DNA of 58,885 nucleotides from Flavobacterium sp. (GCA_023251135.1 JAHEZJ010000029.1:1-58885), one strand, 5' to 3'; numbered from the stretch's first letter, positions 27,988-37,717 are shown. Notes: generated by a model from the letters alone, not told the origin. Translations and numbers: made by a program.

Positions 27988-28449
27988 TTATTTTATTCTG
28001 GTATAGATTTTTCCCTTCCAAAACATTATTTTTTCCGGATTTTCAGGATGGTCAAATTTCATATCAAATTGGGCTTTTAAGATTCCTTTTTGCATGGCTT
28101 TTTTGTCCATCTTTATACTGCCCTCCTTACACAAATAGGTTCGTTTTCCATCAACAATACCATTGAGTTCAATTCTTGGATTACTAATGATATTATTAAT
28201 CATATAAAAGTGCAACGCAGAATGGGTAGCCGCATTGGTCAGTGTATAACATTCAATGGTGTCTTTATTCAATCGATTTGCGATTATTTCGGTAGCGCCA
28301 GCGTACTCATAACACCAGGCTTCACATTTTAAGCTCTGTTTTCGTGAAAAAGAAAAATCGCCATCGAGATTCTCAATCCATTGTATCTCGAAATCTTTGA
28401 AAGGAAACAGGCAAAAAACAAGGCTGAATAAAAGAGCTGTGTATTTCAT
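27988..28449 (-). CDS. Unrecognised secreted protein with cysteine pairs
   Basis: A 153-residue protein with a short signal peptide (residues 1-15). The mature region has several Cys residues (CEAWCYEY and two later ones) that could form disulfides in the periplasm. No family is recognised. It belongs to the same exported-protein array. Confidence 0.55.
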   Translation of the reverse strand: MKYTALLFSLVFCLFPFKDFEIQWIENLDGDFSFSRKQSLKCEAWCYEYAGATEIIANRLNKDTIECYTLTNAATHSALHFYMINNIISNPRIELNGIVDGKRTYLCKEGSIKMDKKAMQKGILKAQFDMKFDHPENPEKIMFWKGKIYTRIK

Positions 28450-28537
28450 AAGAATTTTGAGTTAGTATGATACGAATTTAAAAAACAGACCAATCCCGAT
28501 TTGATGTTCATCATTAACACCTGCCTAACAGTCGCTT

Positions 28538-29284
28538 TTATTTAAATTCATTAAGCTTATCATTTGGCAAATCGTATTCGTAAAGTTTATCCGTATCGCC
28601 GTCATAATACAGCCATTGCATAATAGTAAAACGATTTTCAAACTCATAACCAATTCCCATAACTGTAAAATCTTTGTTTTCTCTTTTTTGATTTTCTATG
28701 GAATAACTAATTTGCTCTTTATTCTTGAGATGTAACAGCAGAAGTTCATTTTTGGAATTGGCTATGTAATATTCCGTCAGTAAATAAATCTTATCTAAAA
28801 AACCTCTTGAATAATCATTCTCTTTACCCCAATGGTATTTAAATTCCTTCTTGTACTCTTTTCTCATTTTAGAAACATTTCCATCTTTGATTTTCCTAAC
28901 CGAAATCAACCAATCCTCAAGCATTGGAGTTTCTCCATCACCCGCAACATAAATGGTGTCTTTCTTCCATTGAATTTCACAAACATCTCCTCTTAATAAA
29001 CTCCTGTCCTGATTTTTATCATTAACAAAACCGTACAATTCATCTCCTTTTTTTGCAGAGAGAGAAGTGTAATCTGCATCGTCATTGTAATCTGAAAACT
29101 CAAAAATATCTTTAAAAACTTCTTCTTTTGCCTGAGCAATTTTAGAATCCGTTTGTTTCGTATCCGATTTATGCTGATCTGTATTTTTTGTCTCGTCTGT
29201 ATTTTTTGCTTTATTTTCACAAGATTGCAGAGCAAAACTTAAGAAGATGATGATGTATAAAAATAAGCTCTGGTTATTTCTCAT
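28538..29284 (-). CDS. Unrecognised lipoprotein
   Basis: The 248-residue product has a lipoprotein signal (FALQSCENKAKN, Cys near residue 22), a hydrophilic linker rich in Thr, Asp, Lys and Gln, and a globular C-terminal domain from about residue 60. No known motif was found. The long charged linker is typical of outer-membrane lipoproteins that reach away from the bilayer. Confidence 0.6.
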   Translation of the reverse strand: MRNNQSLFLYIIIFLSFALQSCENKAKNTDETKNTDQHKSDTKQTDSKIAQAKEEVFKDIFEFSDYNDDADYTSLSAKKGDELYGFVNDKNQDRSLLRGDVCEIQWKKDTIYVAGDGETPMLEDWLISVRKIKDGNVSKMRKEYKKEFKYHWGKENDYSRGFLDKIYLLTEYYIANSKNELLLLHLKNKEQISYSIENQKRENKDFTVMGIGYEFENRFTIMQWLYYDGDTDKLYEYDLPNDKLNEFK

Positions 29285-29380
29285 TGTTTTTCTTTTGGTT
29301 GTTGACGGAAGGTTTTTTTATTTTACTATTTCGTATTTGAGTTAAAGTACTGTCTGACAGCCTTGGATTTTAAGGAGTTA

Positions 29381-30526
29381 TTATTTTACAAAAATTCCTG
29401 AGAACAGCTTGTCTTTGTCAAAATTCAAGGTCGTTTTGTATGCTCCATTTTTAATTTCAATATAGTTTGCAAATTTTAATTCTTCATAGTCAATTATTGA
29501 TTTTTTGTCAAATAATTTGACTACGTCATCGAATTTCATACCAACTTCCAATCCATTTTCAAATGAAATTTCAACTTTTCTGAAGTCGTTTATAGCATAT
29601 CCTACAATTCGGTTTTCTTTTTTATTCTCAGGATTAACTTTACTGGCGGATAAATAAAAATAAAAGTCATGGTATTCATCCTGATACATAATCTCATTTA
29701 CATTTCCGGTACTTCCATCAATTTCTTCCATTCGTTCAAAATTTTTGTTCGTCTGAGATTTTGCAAAATCTTCTTCGGTTGATTTTCCCGTAATTAGATT
29801 ATTTACATTCCAGTTTTTATCAATTTTTATAATGGGTTTGTTTTTAGTATCCTCCGGTTTGGTACTATTTTTTGTTAGTTCCATGGTGTATTTTTCGCTA
29901 TCGCAACCACCAAAATCAATGAGTCCGTTGAAAGTGTCCCAATAACAAGTCGTAGATAAATTGGTGTTGTTTAAGATAATGAGTCTGTCATAATCGGGTG
30001 CGAAAAAAATATATTTGTTTTCCTTTTTTAGATTCCAATACAAACCATTGGCCGTATTGGTATTTTTTGTACCCTTACCATATTTTAACTCTATCTTCTT
30101 TAAAATTTCCGATTTTAAACCCTGAGTTTTCATTTCTATTCTCAGTCCGTAAATTTTACTTTCTGCATTAAAACTGAGTAAAGTGTTCTTTAATTCGTCT
30201 TCATTTTTGATTGGTTTTAAATCAATATGACCACCGCCAAATCTTGAAATACTATCTGTTTTCAGTTTTTCGGAGTTTATTTGAAAAAAGACTTTTTGCC
30301 CTTCCAGATCAATTCCTTCAAAACTATATTTTTCAGATTCTTTTACTTCAATCAACAAACAAAACGGGTATTCAACAGTTTCAACGCCAATAAGCAACTT
30401 GTCATTGAAGTTTATTACATCTTTGATGGGTTCATTTAGATTTAATTTTAGTAAATCCATCTTCTTTTGTCCTTTGCAAGAAATCATAAATGGTAAAATT
30501 AAGAGCAATACTAAAAGGTTTTTCAT
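29381..30526 (-). CDS. Unrecognised lipoprotein
   Basis: A 381-residue protein with a lipoprotein signal (LPFMISCKGQKK, Cys near residue 17). The body is beta-rich, and its C-terminal part (FENGLEVGMKFDDVVKLF) is reminiscent of the short G-M-x-x-x-x-V/L segments in BLIP/SmpA-like domains, but the match is weak. It follows a small membrane-protein gene by 23 bases. Confidence 0.6.
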   Translation of the reverse strand: MKNLLVLLLILPFMISCKGQKKMDLLKLNLNEPIKDVINFNDKLLIGVETVEYPFCLLIEVKESEKYSFEGIDLEGQKVFFQINSEKLKTDSISRFGGGHIDLKPIKNEDELKNTLLSFNAESKIYGLRIEMKTQGLKSEILKKIELKYGKGTKNTNTANGLYWNLKKENKYIFFAPDYDRLIILNNTNLSTTCYWDTFNGLIDFGGCDSEKYTMELTKNSTKPEDTKNKPIIKIDKNWNVNNLITGKSTEEDFAKSQTNKNFERMEEIDGSTGNVNEIMYQDEYHDFYFYLSASKVNPENKKENRIVGYAINDFRKVEISFENGLEVGMKFDDVVKLFDKKSIIDYEELKFANYIEIKNGAYKTTLNFDKDKLFSGIFVK

Positions 30527-30549
30527 TTTTAATTGGGTTAATCATTGGG

Positions 30550-30858
30550 TTAAAAAATTCCATTAACGTAAAATAAAGCAATAACCAAAAGGGTTATGAA
30601 CCCACTGAAAATTAGTGCTGCATTACGTAATTTATATTGTTGTCGTTTGTTAAACAGATAGATTTCTGCGAATAGAAATAGTAAAAATACAATTGAAAAA
30701 ATCAAACTTAATTCAAAAATTCGATCAATTTCAGCAACAAAACTAAACCTGTCTTCTTGTAAAGATTCTGATAAAGTATAATAAGCACCATTGTAAATTA
30801 ATAGGAGAGCAATCAATACTATCGCAATTCTAATTAATATGAATTTGTGTATGCTCAT
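30550..30858 (-). CDS. Small three-helix membrane protein, first gene of the exported-protein array
   Basis: A 102-residue protein with three hydrophobic segments (about residues 7-25, 48-66 and 78-98). No family is recognised. It is the most upstream gene of the minus-strand array, so a promoter should lie in the 392-base region to its right. Confidence 0.55.
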   Translation of the reverse strand: MSIHKFILIRIAIVLIALLLIYNGAYYTLSESLQEDRFSFVAEIDRIFELSLIFSIVFLLFLFAEIYLFNKRQQYKLRNAALIFSGFITLLVIALFYVNGIF

Positions 30859-31250
30859 AGGTTGCTATTTATTATTCTCTATCGATGCCGATTCTTTTGT
30901 TTCGTTTTTAGTATTACTGCAATAGATCTTGGAACACAAATTTTAAAAAAAAGATAACGCGAATGTAAGTTGATATAAATTCGTATCAAACAATTGAATA
31001 TTCGTAAATATTCTTTATAAATCCGTATAAACCTTTTCGGCTGTTACCTGTAATTTGGATACAAAACTTTATTACGCTGCTTTTTTTTCCCAATTCAATA
31101 ATGAAGGCCTGACCCCGGAGAATTAAAATTTCTGAATTCTACACTATAAAAACAGGTAGAATTACGCTTAAAAATCCGGATTTTACTGAGTTTATTTGTT
31201 ACAGAATTTCATTCACCAAATGAATAAACCAAAAACTAAACTACCGGATT
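30859..31250. other. 392-base divergent intergenic region
   Basis: No gene or RNA was recognised. The region must hold promoters for the minus-strand array and for the oxidase operon. A short direct repeat AATATTC occurs twice near 31000-31015. No confident TTG/TAnnTTTG pair was found. Confidence 0.4.
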
Positions 31251-32969
31251 ATGGAAAACTATTTACACGGCTTACTCGACGAAGACAACGACCCTATTAT
31301 CAAGAAATACTTAGAATACATTGACGAGGGAATCCCGCATACGGGTAAATCGAAAAATGTACTAATCATTGGTGCCGGAATGGCCGGAATGGTAGCCGCA
31401 AGTCTTTTAAAACAAGCCGGTCATAAGGTTACGATAGTCGAATCAAACACCCGTGTTGGCGGCAGGATCAAGACTTTCAGGAATTCTAAACACAAAAAAT
31501 ATTTTGAAGACGACAATGTTTATGGCGAAGCCGGTGCGATGCGTATCCCGACCATACACAAGATGGTGCTCAAATACATTGCTAAACTCGGACTCAAAAC
31601 CGAGCCTTTTTATTATAAGTCTGTCGATAAAGAACAGGCAATCGCTTATCAGGCAGACCCCACTAAACCGGAGCCGGATACTACTCGAAATTCCCTTTTG
31701 TACGTCAACCGCAAACGTGTTGTTCAAAATGAATACATCCGAAAAGATGAAGCAAAGGTTGATATAAACAAGCTACTGGGCTTTGATCTGGGGACTAGCG
31801 AAAACAGACGTGCCGACGAGTTAATGGCTGATCTCATTAATCCGCTTAAGGCTTTTATTGCTGAAAATCCCAAGAAAAACTGGCCTTTGCTGATCGATCG
31901 TTACGGAGAATATTCGATGCGTCGTTTCTTAAAGGAAAACTCAATGTATTCAGAGAATGCCATCGAGATGATTGGGGTCTTACAAAATCTGGAGTCCAGA
32001 ATGGCTTATGATTTTATCCAGAGTTTTATTGAGCAAAATATCATCAAAGATTCTACCACTTTTCTGGAAATTGTTGGTGGAAGCGACTTACTGCCAAATG
32101 CCTTCTTTAAAGCGCATCAGCTCGAAGAAAACACCTATTTTGATTGCAGAATGACCAAAATGAAGCTCGTTAACAACAAGGTAAAGATAGAAGTGGATAT
32201 TGAAGTAGAGCGTGACTTCCAGTTTTATGAAGACGCGGGATTCAAAGCCTTAAAAACACCTGTCGGTGATCTGGAATTTGATGAAGTGATTGTTACCATA
32301 CCTTTTTCCGCATTACGACATGTGTACGTAACACCTCAATTCGATCAGCCCAAACGAAAAGCAATCCGCGAACTGCACTACGATTCGGCTACTAAAATAT
32401 TGCTCGAATTTCGTGAGAAATGGTGGCAGGAAGCACCTTATAATATTGTTGGCGGTGGTACGATTACTGATTTTTCGAACCGTTTCACCTATTATCCGAG
32501 CAATGATTTGGGAAGCAAAGGACATGGTCTCATACTGGCCTCCTATTGCTGGTCTGACGAAGCAAGCCGCTGGGATTCTATGGACGATGACGACAGGTAT
32601 TTTTATGCACTTAAAAACCTGGCCATCATGCACTCTGATGACGAGAAGGAACAGCAGCGCATTATCGACCTTGCCGTAGTTACCTCAAGCATCAAAGACT
32701 ATAAAAAGAAAGGTGGAAAATTAATTGGTGGTGCAACACAAAGCTGGATGCGCGACCCGTATGCTTATGGTGAAGCGGCCATATTTAATCCGGGACAGTT
32801 ACAATTATTGCAACGTCACATCATCTCAACCGAATGGGAAGGGAAGGCACATTTTGCCGGAGAGCATACTTCGCTGAAACATGCCTGGATTGAAGGCGCT
32901 ATAGAGTCCGGAATCCGTACCGCACTCGAAGTCAACGAAAATACCGGTAACCTGAATAACCCTATTTAA
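31251..32969 (+). CDS. Flavin amine oxidase, L-amino-acid-oxidase-like
   Basis: A 572-residue FAD-dependent oxidoreductase of the amine oxidase family. The dinucleotide-binding motif GAGMAG is at residues 41-46, followed by [14 protein letters not shown]. The C-terminus has [20 protein letters not shown], the FAD- and substrate-binding signature of L-amino-acid oxidases. Such enzymes convert an amino acid to its 2-oxo acid with release of ammonia and hydrogen peroxide. A 2-oxo-acid decarboxylase gene starts 1 base after the stop codon, so the pair should convert an amino acid to an aldehyde in two steps. There is no signal peptide, so it acts in the cytoplasm. The preferred amino acid is unknown; aromatic or branched-chain substrates are likely. 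Confidence 0.87.
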   Translation: MENYLHGLLDEDNDPIIKKYLEYIDEGIPHTGKSKNVLIIGAGMAGMVAASLLKQAGHKVTIVESNTRVGGRIKTFRNSKHKKYFEDDNVYGEAGAMRIPTIHKMVLKYIAKLGLKTEPFYYKSVDKEQAIAYQADPTKPEPDTTRNSLLYVNRKRVVQNEYIRKDEAKVDINKLLGFDLGTSENRRADELMADLINPLKAFIAENPKKNWPLLIDRYGEYSMRRFLKENSMYSENAIEMIGVLQNLESRMAYDFIQSFIEQNIIKDSTTFLEIVGGSDLLPNAFFKAHQLEENTYFDCRMTKMKLVNNKVKIEVDIEVERDFQFYEDAGFKALKTPVGDLEFDEVIVTIPFSALRHVYVTPQFDQPKRKAIRELHYDSATKILLEFREKWWQEAPYNIVGGGTITDFSNRFTYYPSNDLGSKGHGLILASYCWSDEASRWDSMDDDDRYFYALKNLAIMHSDDEKEQQRIIDLAVVTSSIKDYKKKGGKLIGGATQSWMRDPYAYGEAAIFNPGQLQLLQRHIISTEWEGKAHFAGEHTSLKHAWIEGAIESGIRTALEVNENTGNLNNPI

Positions 32970-32970
32970 G

Positions 32971-34731
32971 ATGTCACAGCAAAAAATAACCGTTGCAAAA
33001 TACCTGCAGCTACGTCTGGAACAATTAGGACTCACACATTTATTTGGCATTGCAGGCAATTATACCGCGCCGTTTTTAAATACGATTCACGAAGACAAAA
33101 ATGCAAAAATTAAAATCGTTAACGACACGAATGAAATAAACGCCGGGCACTGTACCGATGCCTATGCACGTCAAAACGGTTTTGCCGCAGTAGCGGTGAC
33201 CTATGGTGTGGGAGCATTTACGCTACTCAACTCGGTTGCAGGTTCGTATGTAGAGCACTGTCCCGTGCTTGTCATTAATGGCGCTCCAACGAACAAAGAC
33301 CAACAACGAAGCCTCGTTCAGGGCATGCTGGCATCACATATGACGGGTGATATGTACAGCAACATCAATGTGTTTCGAAACGTTACGGTTGCGGCAGAGC
33401 AAATTACAGGTTCATCGGATGCTCCTTATAAAATTGATGCTGTGCTGAATGCCTGTATTTTATATGGAAGACCGGTTTATCTTGAGGTTTTTGAAGATGC
33501 ATGGCGAATGGAATGTGATCCGCCTGCCACTCCATTGGTAGAAAGAGAGTCCTCTAAATGTCAAACAAGTGCACGCAAGGCCGCTCAAAGAGTAGCTGCA
33601 ATGGCACGTGGAAAAGAAATTATTTTCTGGGGCGGTATCGAAATCCAGCGTTACGGTATTCAAGACGAATTCCTTGATCTGATCGAAACTACCGATACCG
33701 AATTTGTGACCTCTATACTCGGGAAATCAATCGTATCCGAAAACCATCCGAAGTTCAAAGGTGTTTTTAATGGCAAGGCATCGCCAAAAGATGTGAAAGA
33801 ACAATTCGAAAAAGCTCAGCTAAAAATTGGTCTGGGCGTATGGACCACAGGCAAAAACCTGGGTGGTTTTGACGTTTGGAAAGAAGATACTGTACTTGCC
33901 AATCATAGCGGTGTAAGGATTGGTGCTTCTTATGTGGCCAATGTATCCCTAAGAGATTTTATCCTATTCCTGAAAGAAGAACTTACCAAAGTTACCTTTA
34001 GTGCTTACGAAATGTATGCTGCAAAGGAGCTTTCAGAATCCTTTTTTCTAGCAGATGACAGCAGCACAAAAAGAGGGAAGCCGGCGCTTACTTATGATAC
34101 TTTTTTCAAGCGAATCAATACTTTTATAGACGAAAGGCACATAGTGGTTGCCGATGCGGGTTTTCCTTTATTGGGGGCCCAGGGCATCCGTATTGCAGAA
34201 CCTAACGGGTTCGTAGCACAGGCATCATGGCTTTCGATAGGCTATTCTGTTCCTGCGGCTACCGGAATAAAATGTGCCAGACCTGATAAAAGACCGGTAG
34301 TATTTGTTGGGGACGGTGCTTTTCAGGAAACCTGTCAGGCTATATCTACACAAAATAAACTGAAACACGATACCATTGTTTTTGTTTTGGACAATGGTAT
34401 TTATGGTATTGAACAAATGCTTGTTAATCCAAATCCGTTTCGTGGTGCAGACAAGGTAGAATACAGCATTCCCGACTTAAACAACGTTTATGATTACAAC
34501 GAAATGCACCGTTGGAAATATGCAAAACTCGTTGATGTATTTGGAGGTAGAGGTTTTGAAGTCAGCACTCTCGACGAACTCGAGGAAGTTTTGAACCAGC
34601 TTGAGAGCATTACCGAAAATACCATTGTACATGTAAACATACCTAAGACCTCTATTCCCGAAGCCATTGCTTATAAAACAGAGGAGCCCGGAGAGGATGA
34701 ATTTCTGGATAAAAACTGGAGTTTATGTTAG
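32971..34731 (+). CDS. ThDP-dependent 2-oxo-acid decarboxylase (pyruvate/indolepyruvate decarboxylase type)
   Basis: A 586-residue three-domain ThDP enzyme. Glu55 in NDTNEINAGHCTDAYAR is the cofactor-activating Glu of this family, and the C-terminal ThDP motif runs from GDGAFQ near residue 447 to FVLDNG. The spacing and the N-terminal sequence fit pyruvate, indolepyruvate and phenylpyruvate decarboxylases better than acetolactate synthases. The paired His of classical pyruvate decarboxylases (HHTLG) reads SHMTG here, so only one His remains. Translation is probably coupled to the upstream oxidase. The expected product is an aldehyde such as indole-3-acetaldehyde or phenylacetaldehyde, by inference. 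Confidence 0.85.
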   Translation: MSQQKITVAKYLQLRLEQLGLTHLFGIAGNYTAPFLNTIHEDKNAKIKIVNDTNEINAGHCTDAYARQNGFAAVAVTYGVGAFTLLNSVAGSYVEHCPVLVINGAPTNKDQQRSLVQGMLASHMTGDMYSNINVFRNVTVAAEQITGSSDAPYKIDAVLNACILYGRPVYLEVFEDAWRMECDPPATPLVERESSKCQTSARKAAQRVAAMARGKEIIFWGGIEIQRYGIQDEFLDLIETTDTEFVTSILGKSIVSENHPKFKGVFNGKASPKDVKEQFEKAQLKIGLGVWTTGKNLGGFDVWKEDTVLANHSGVRIGASYVANVSLRDFILFLKEELTKVTFSAYEMYAAKELSESFFLADDSSTKRGKPALTYDTFFKRINTFIDERHIVVADAGFPLLGAQGIRIAEPNGFVAQASWLSIGYSVPAATGIKCARPDKRPVVFVGDGAFQETCQAISTQNKLKHDTIVFVLDNGIYGIEQMLVNPNPFRGADKVEYSIPDLNNVYDYNEMHRWKYAKLVDVFGGRGFEVSTLDELEEVLNQLESITENTIVHVNIPKTSIPEAIAYKTEEPGEDEFLDKNWSLC

Positions 34732-34813
34732 ATTTAAAATGGGGTAATTTTTAAAACATTCTATCAGGATAAACAAATTAACACCAATTGTAGAACAACA
34801 AAGCACGGCAAAG

Positions 34814-35572
34814 ATGGACATTGTAAAATATAACAAAGCAGCTTGGGACAATTATGTTGACAAAAAAGATCGTTGGACAATTCCCGTTTCCGAACAAGAA
34901 TTAGAAAATGGAAAAAATGGAAACTGGAATGTTCTTCTGACACCGGAAAAAAGCGTCCCTCACAATTGGTTTCCCAAACTGAAAGGTTTGAAAATTTTAG
35001 GGCTTGCATCTGGTGGCGGACAACAAGGGCCTATTTTTGCTAGTTTGGGGGCGGAAGTTACTATTTTTGACAATTCTGAAAAACAGCTGCTGCAAGACAA
35101 AACTTTAAGCGACAGATTTAACCTTAACATAAAAGCAGTTCAGGGAGATATGAAAGATCTTTCTGCATTTGCAGACAATTCGTTTGACCTGATTTTTAAC
35201 CCTTGTTCAATAGTCTTTGTTGACGATGTTTTACCAGTTTGGAAAGAATGTTTCCGGGTTTTAAAACCAAACGGAATTCTAATGACAGGTCTAATCAATC
35301 CTATTTCATTCCAAATTGACGAAGAAAGTTTGAAGCTAATTTACAAACAGCCATTTTCAGACCTGCACTCATTGCCGGCTGAAAAATTAGAAGAATTGAA
35401 AAAAGATAAGGAGGCTTTGGTATTTGGCCATAGTCTGACAGACCAAATTAATGGGCAATTAGAGGCCGGTTTTAGCTTGACCAATCTGTATGAGGACAAT
35501 TGGGGCGAAGAAAACAAAATAGACGGTTTTTTCCCCTCGTTTATAGCAACCAGAGCTGTAAAACGACTATAA
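34814..35572 (+). CDS. Class I SAM-dependent methyltransferase
   Basis: A 252-residue methyltransferase with motif I LKILGLASGGGQQG near residue 60, the acidic residue after beta-2 (VTIFDNS) and the post-motif region FDLIFNPCSIVFV. It lacks an obvious target-recognition domain, so it is probably a small-molecule methyltransferase. It lies 82 bases after the decarboxylase gene and may belong to the same transcript, but no functional link is visible. A strong hairpin follows. Confidence 0.8.
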   Translation: MDIVKYNKAAWDNYVDKKDRWTIPVSEQELENGKNGNWNVLLTPEKSVPHNWFPKLKGLKILGLASGGGQQGPIFASLGAEVTIFDNSEKQLLQDKTLSDRFNLNIKAVQGDMKDLSAFADNSFDLIFNPCSIVFVDDVLPVWKECFRVLKPNGILMTGLINPISFQIDEESLKLIYKQPFSDLHSLPAEKLEELKKDKEALVFGHSLTDQINGQLEAGFSLTNLYEDNWGEENKIDGFFPSFIATRAVKRL

Positions 35573-35583
35573 TAACAGACGCT

Positions 35584-35624
35584 ACAAGGGTTTTACGTCA
35601 GACTAGCTGACCTAAAACCCTTGT
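35584..35624. terminator. Long near-perfect hairpin without clear T-run
   Basis: ACAAGGGTTTTA (35584-35595) pairs with TAAAACCCTTGT (35613-35624). After a single C/C mismatch, an inner stem GTCAG/CTGAC closes a 5-base loop. It lies between the convergent methyltransferase and beta-helix genes, where a terminator is expected, but there is no adjacent T-run on either strand. Confidence 0.5.
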
Positions 35625-35724
35625 GTGCGAAAGTTATTTTTGCACTCTCCATTTTACAAAATGATGATACTTTGCGATAGTTGTACGATCTAATCTTTAT
35701 ATTCTAAAACGAACGTTTCAAAGC

Positions 35725-36780
35725 TTATAAATCCTTTTTAAAAAGCCCTGCTTTTAGGTTTGAACCTATTGAACCTTCTGCCAATTGCAGGTAATTGCGT
35801 TTACTCTGATCTTTTTCAATTTTTACAGTTCCGGTAGTTTGTACGTTTTCCATCTTTAAAAAATCTGTTGCTGTTGCATCGTTACCACTCAATGGACCAC
35901 TTCCGTATCCCGCCAGATTAGTAAAATCTGCAAAAAGGCAATCTGATGCTTTATACTGGCGTGTGCTTCCTTTTTCTCTTATCCATACCGTACTGCTGTT
36001 TGCTATTATGTTATGGTGAAAGTCGAAGTTTTCTCCATTTGTACTTTGTGTCGTCCAGACACCACTAAAATAACAACCATATACCAGTGAATAACGCATG
36101 ACATTAGGACTGCCGGTACCTCCGTCGGTTTTCCAAAAAACAACCGGATTTTTGCAGTTGAAAAAAACACAATGATCGATAACCAGACCATAACCATTGG
36201 CTATAACCCCCACATGCAAGGGCATTACATCAACATTCCCTGCAAACAGGCATTGTGTGACGAGCAAATCGTCTAAACTTTTTCCATCACGCCATATCGG
36301 ATAAGAACGACGCAAGTTGTTAACATCTATATAAGAGTAATCCGGACTGCCTGTAAATCGCAGACCTTCAATGGTTACATGACTCACCTCGGGCTGTATG
36401 CCTTTTGCTTCTTCCCCTCCCACTCCCGGTAAAAGCGGCACTACCGTTACTACGACCGGCATTTTTTGAGGAGTCCAGTCGGCGTCGTCAGGAATAACAA
36501 CCGCACGGATCACAAGACGGTTTTTAAAACTATACTTGTCGTTTGTGAATACAACTGTTTCGGTTAACAGATGTATCCCTTCTGAAAGAAAGATTGTGGT
36601 TGCGCCCTGTTCTTTGTTTGAGTTTACGCGTCTGGCCGCCTCTGCAAGTGTTTTTAAAGGATGGGTTTTCAATCCGGAATTTGCATCGTGGCCCGTCTGA
36701 GGATTAACGTATAACTGTTCTGCCTGTAAGCACAATACGCTCGTAAAAAACAATAGGAAACTAAATGTGAATTTTATCAT
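35725..36780 (-). CDS. Secreted right-handed beta-helix protein
   Basis: The 351-residue product starts with a signal peptide (residues 1-19, cleavage near LQAEQ). Next comes LYVNPQTGHDANSGLKTHPLKTL, the opening segment of pectate-lyase-like beta-helix proteins. The remainder has repeated short strands (VTIEGLRF, GLVIDHCVFFNCKNPVVFW, FDFHHNIIAN) as expected for such a helix. Members bind or cleave polysaccharides, but no catalytic triad can be assigned. The gene lies 70 bases downstream of an AraC regulator on the same strand, with a promoter and repeated operator-like sites between them. Confidence 0.75.
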   Translation of the reverse strand: MIKFTFSFLLFFTSVLCLQAEQLYVNPQTGHDANSGLKTHPLKTLAEAARRVNSNKEQGATTIFLSEGIHLLTETVVFTNDKYSFKNRLVIRAVVIPDDADWTPQKMPVVVTVVPLLPGVGGEEAKGIQPEVSHVTIEGLRFTGSPDYSYIDVNNLRRSYPIWRDGKSLDDLLVTQCLFAGNVDVMPLHVGVIANGYGLVIDHCVFFNCKNPVVFWKTDGGTGSPNVMRYSLVYGCYFSGVWTTQSTNGENFDFHHNIIANSSTVWIREKGSTRQYKASDCLFADFTNLAGYGSGPLSGNDATATDFLKMENVQTTGTVKIEKDQSKRNYLQLAEGSIGSNLKAGLFKKDL

Positions 36781-36793
36781 ATTCTTTTTTTTG

Positions 36794-36821
36794 TAAAATT
36801 AGAATATTCTCATCCCGCCAA
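36794..36821 (-). promoter_or_regulatory. Candidate promoter of the beta-helix gene
   Basis: Read on the minus strand, TTG (36821-36819) is followed after exactly 17 bases by TAATTTTA (36801-36794), which differs from the Bacteroidetes TAnnTTTG -7 consensus only in the last base. The start codon is 13 bases further on. Confidence 0.5.
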
Positions 36822-36824
36822 AAT

Positions 36825-36852
36825 GGTCATTTTATCTTAAAAAAGGTCATTT
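36825..36852 (-). promoter_or_regulatory. Direct-repeat operator candidate for the AraC-family regulator
   Basis: GGTCATTT (plus-strand reading) occurs at 36825-36832 and again at 36845-36852, a 20-base period or about two helical turns. The pair lies immediately upstream of the -33 box of the beta-helix gene, where AraC-type activators bind. The distal copy overlaps the stop codon of the regulator gene. Confidence 0.5.
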
Positions 36853-37717
36853 ACATTTTCTTCCGATATTGTTGCGGTGTGGTCCCCGTAAATTTTTTAA
36901 AGAAACGGTTAAAATTGGATGGATCTGAAAATCCAAATTCATAGGAAATCTCTTTTACCGATTTGTTCTGACAAAGTTGTTTCTTTATTTCTGAAATAAG
37001 CTTGTAGTGAATCATTTGCTGGGCCGACAATCCGCTAAACTGCTTGCATATTTTATTAAGAAATCCCGAACTGACATTAAGCATTTTTGAATACGCTTCC
37101 GTACTATGATTGTTTGCAAATTTCTTTTCCAATAAAGATCGAAATCTATAAAAATCTAAATGCACATAAGTATCTCTTTGAACATTGTGAACCTCTGCAT
37201 AATATCGATTGAGAAGGACCAGTAATTGGTATAGAAGTGACCGAATCAAATGACTGCTATCGTTCTGGAGCTGCCCAAACTCCTGTTCAATTCCATATAA
37301 CAATTCGAGACATTTTTCAAATGACGTCCCGGATAGCTGCATCTCGGTTGGACGTGAATATTGATGGAAATATTGAAAGCGATATAGAAATAGTTCGTCC
37401 GAGAAAAAAAGGTGAAGAAAATCTTTTTCAAAGAAAAGGGTATAACCTCTTACCTCCTTCTCAATCTCCCAACAACGCACTTGCCCCGGGCTTGTAAAAA
37501 TAATAGTTCGGGGGTTTATTAAGATCTTATTTTCGTTCAGTGTAATAGTACCCGTTCCCTCTTCGATGAAAATAACTTCATAAAAACTAAGTTGGTGTAA
37601 CGTATTGTCTAAAACATAATTATCCAATGTTTCGATACGCCCAATATCCAACAACAATTCGGAACCATACTTGTATGGAAGAAAATGATACGTTTTGATT
37701 TTGGGTACTACTGTCAT
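36851..37717 (-). CDS. AraC-family transcriptional regulator
   Basis: A 288-residue protein with an N-terminal cupin-like sensor domain (HQLSFYEVIFIEEGTGTITL near residues 42-60) and a C-terminal double helix-turn-helix. The AraC signature is clear in VKEISYEFGFSDPSNFNRFF followed by FTGTTPQQYRKK. The sensor domain suggests a small-molecule ligand. Regulation of the downstream beta-helix gene is inferred from the same-strand layout and the direct repeats in the 70-base gap. Confidence 0.88.
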   Translation of the reverse strand: MTVVPKIKTYHFLPYKYGSELLLDIGRIETLDNYVLDNTLHQLSFYEVIFIEEGTGTITLNENKILINPRTIIFTSPGQVRCWEIEKEVRGYTLFFEKDFLHLFFSDELFLYRFQYFHQYSRPTEMQLSGTSFEKCLELLYGIEQEFGQLQNDSSHLIRSLLYQLLVLLNRYYAEVHNVQRDTYVHLDFYRFRSLLEKKFANNHSTEAYSKMLNVSSGFLNKICKQFSGLSAQQMIHYKLISEIKKQLCQNKSVKEISYEFGFSDPSNFNRFFKKFTGTTPQQYRKKM

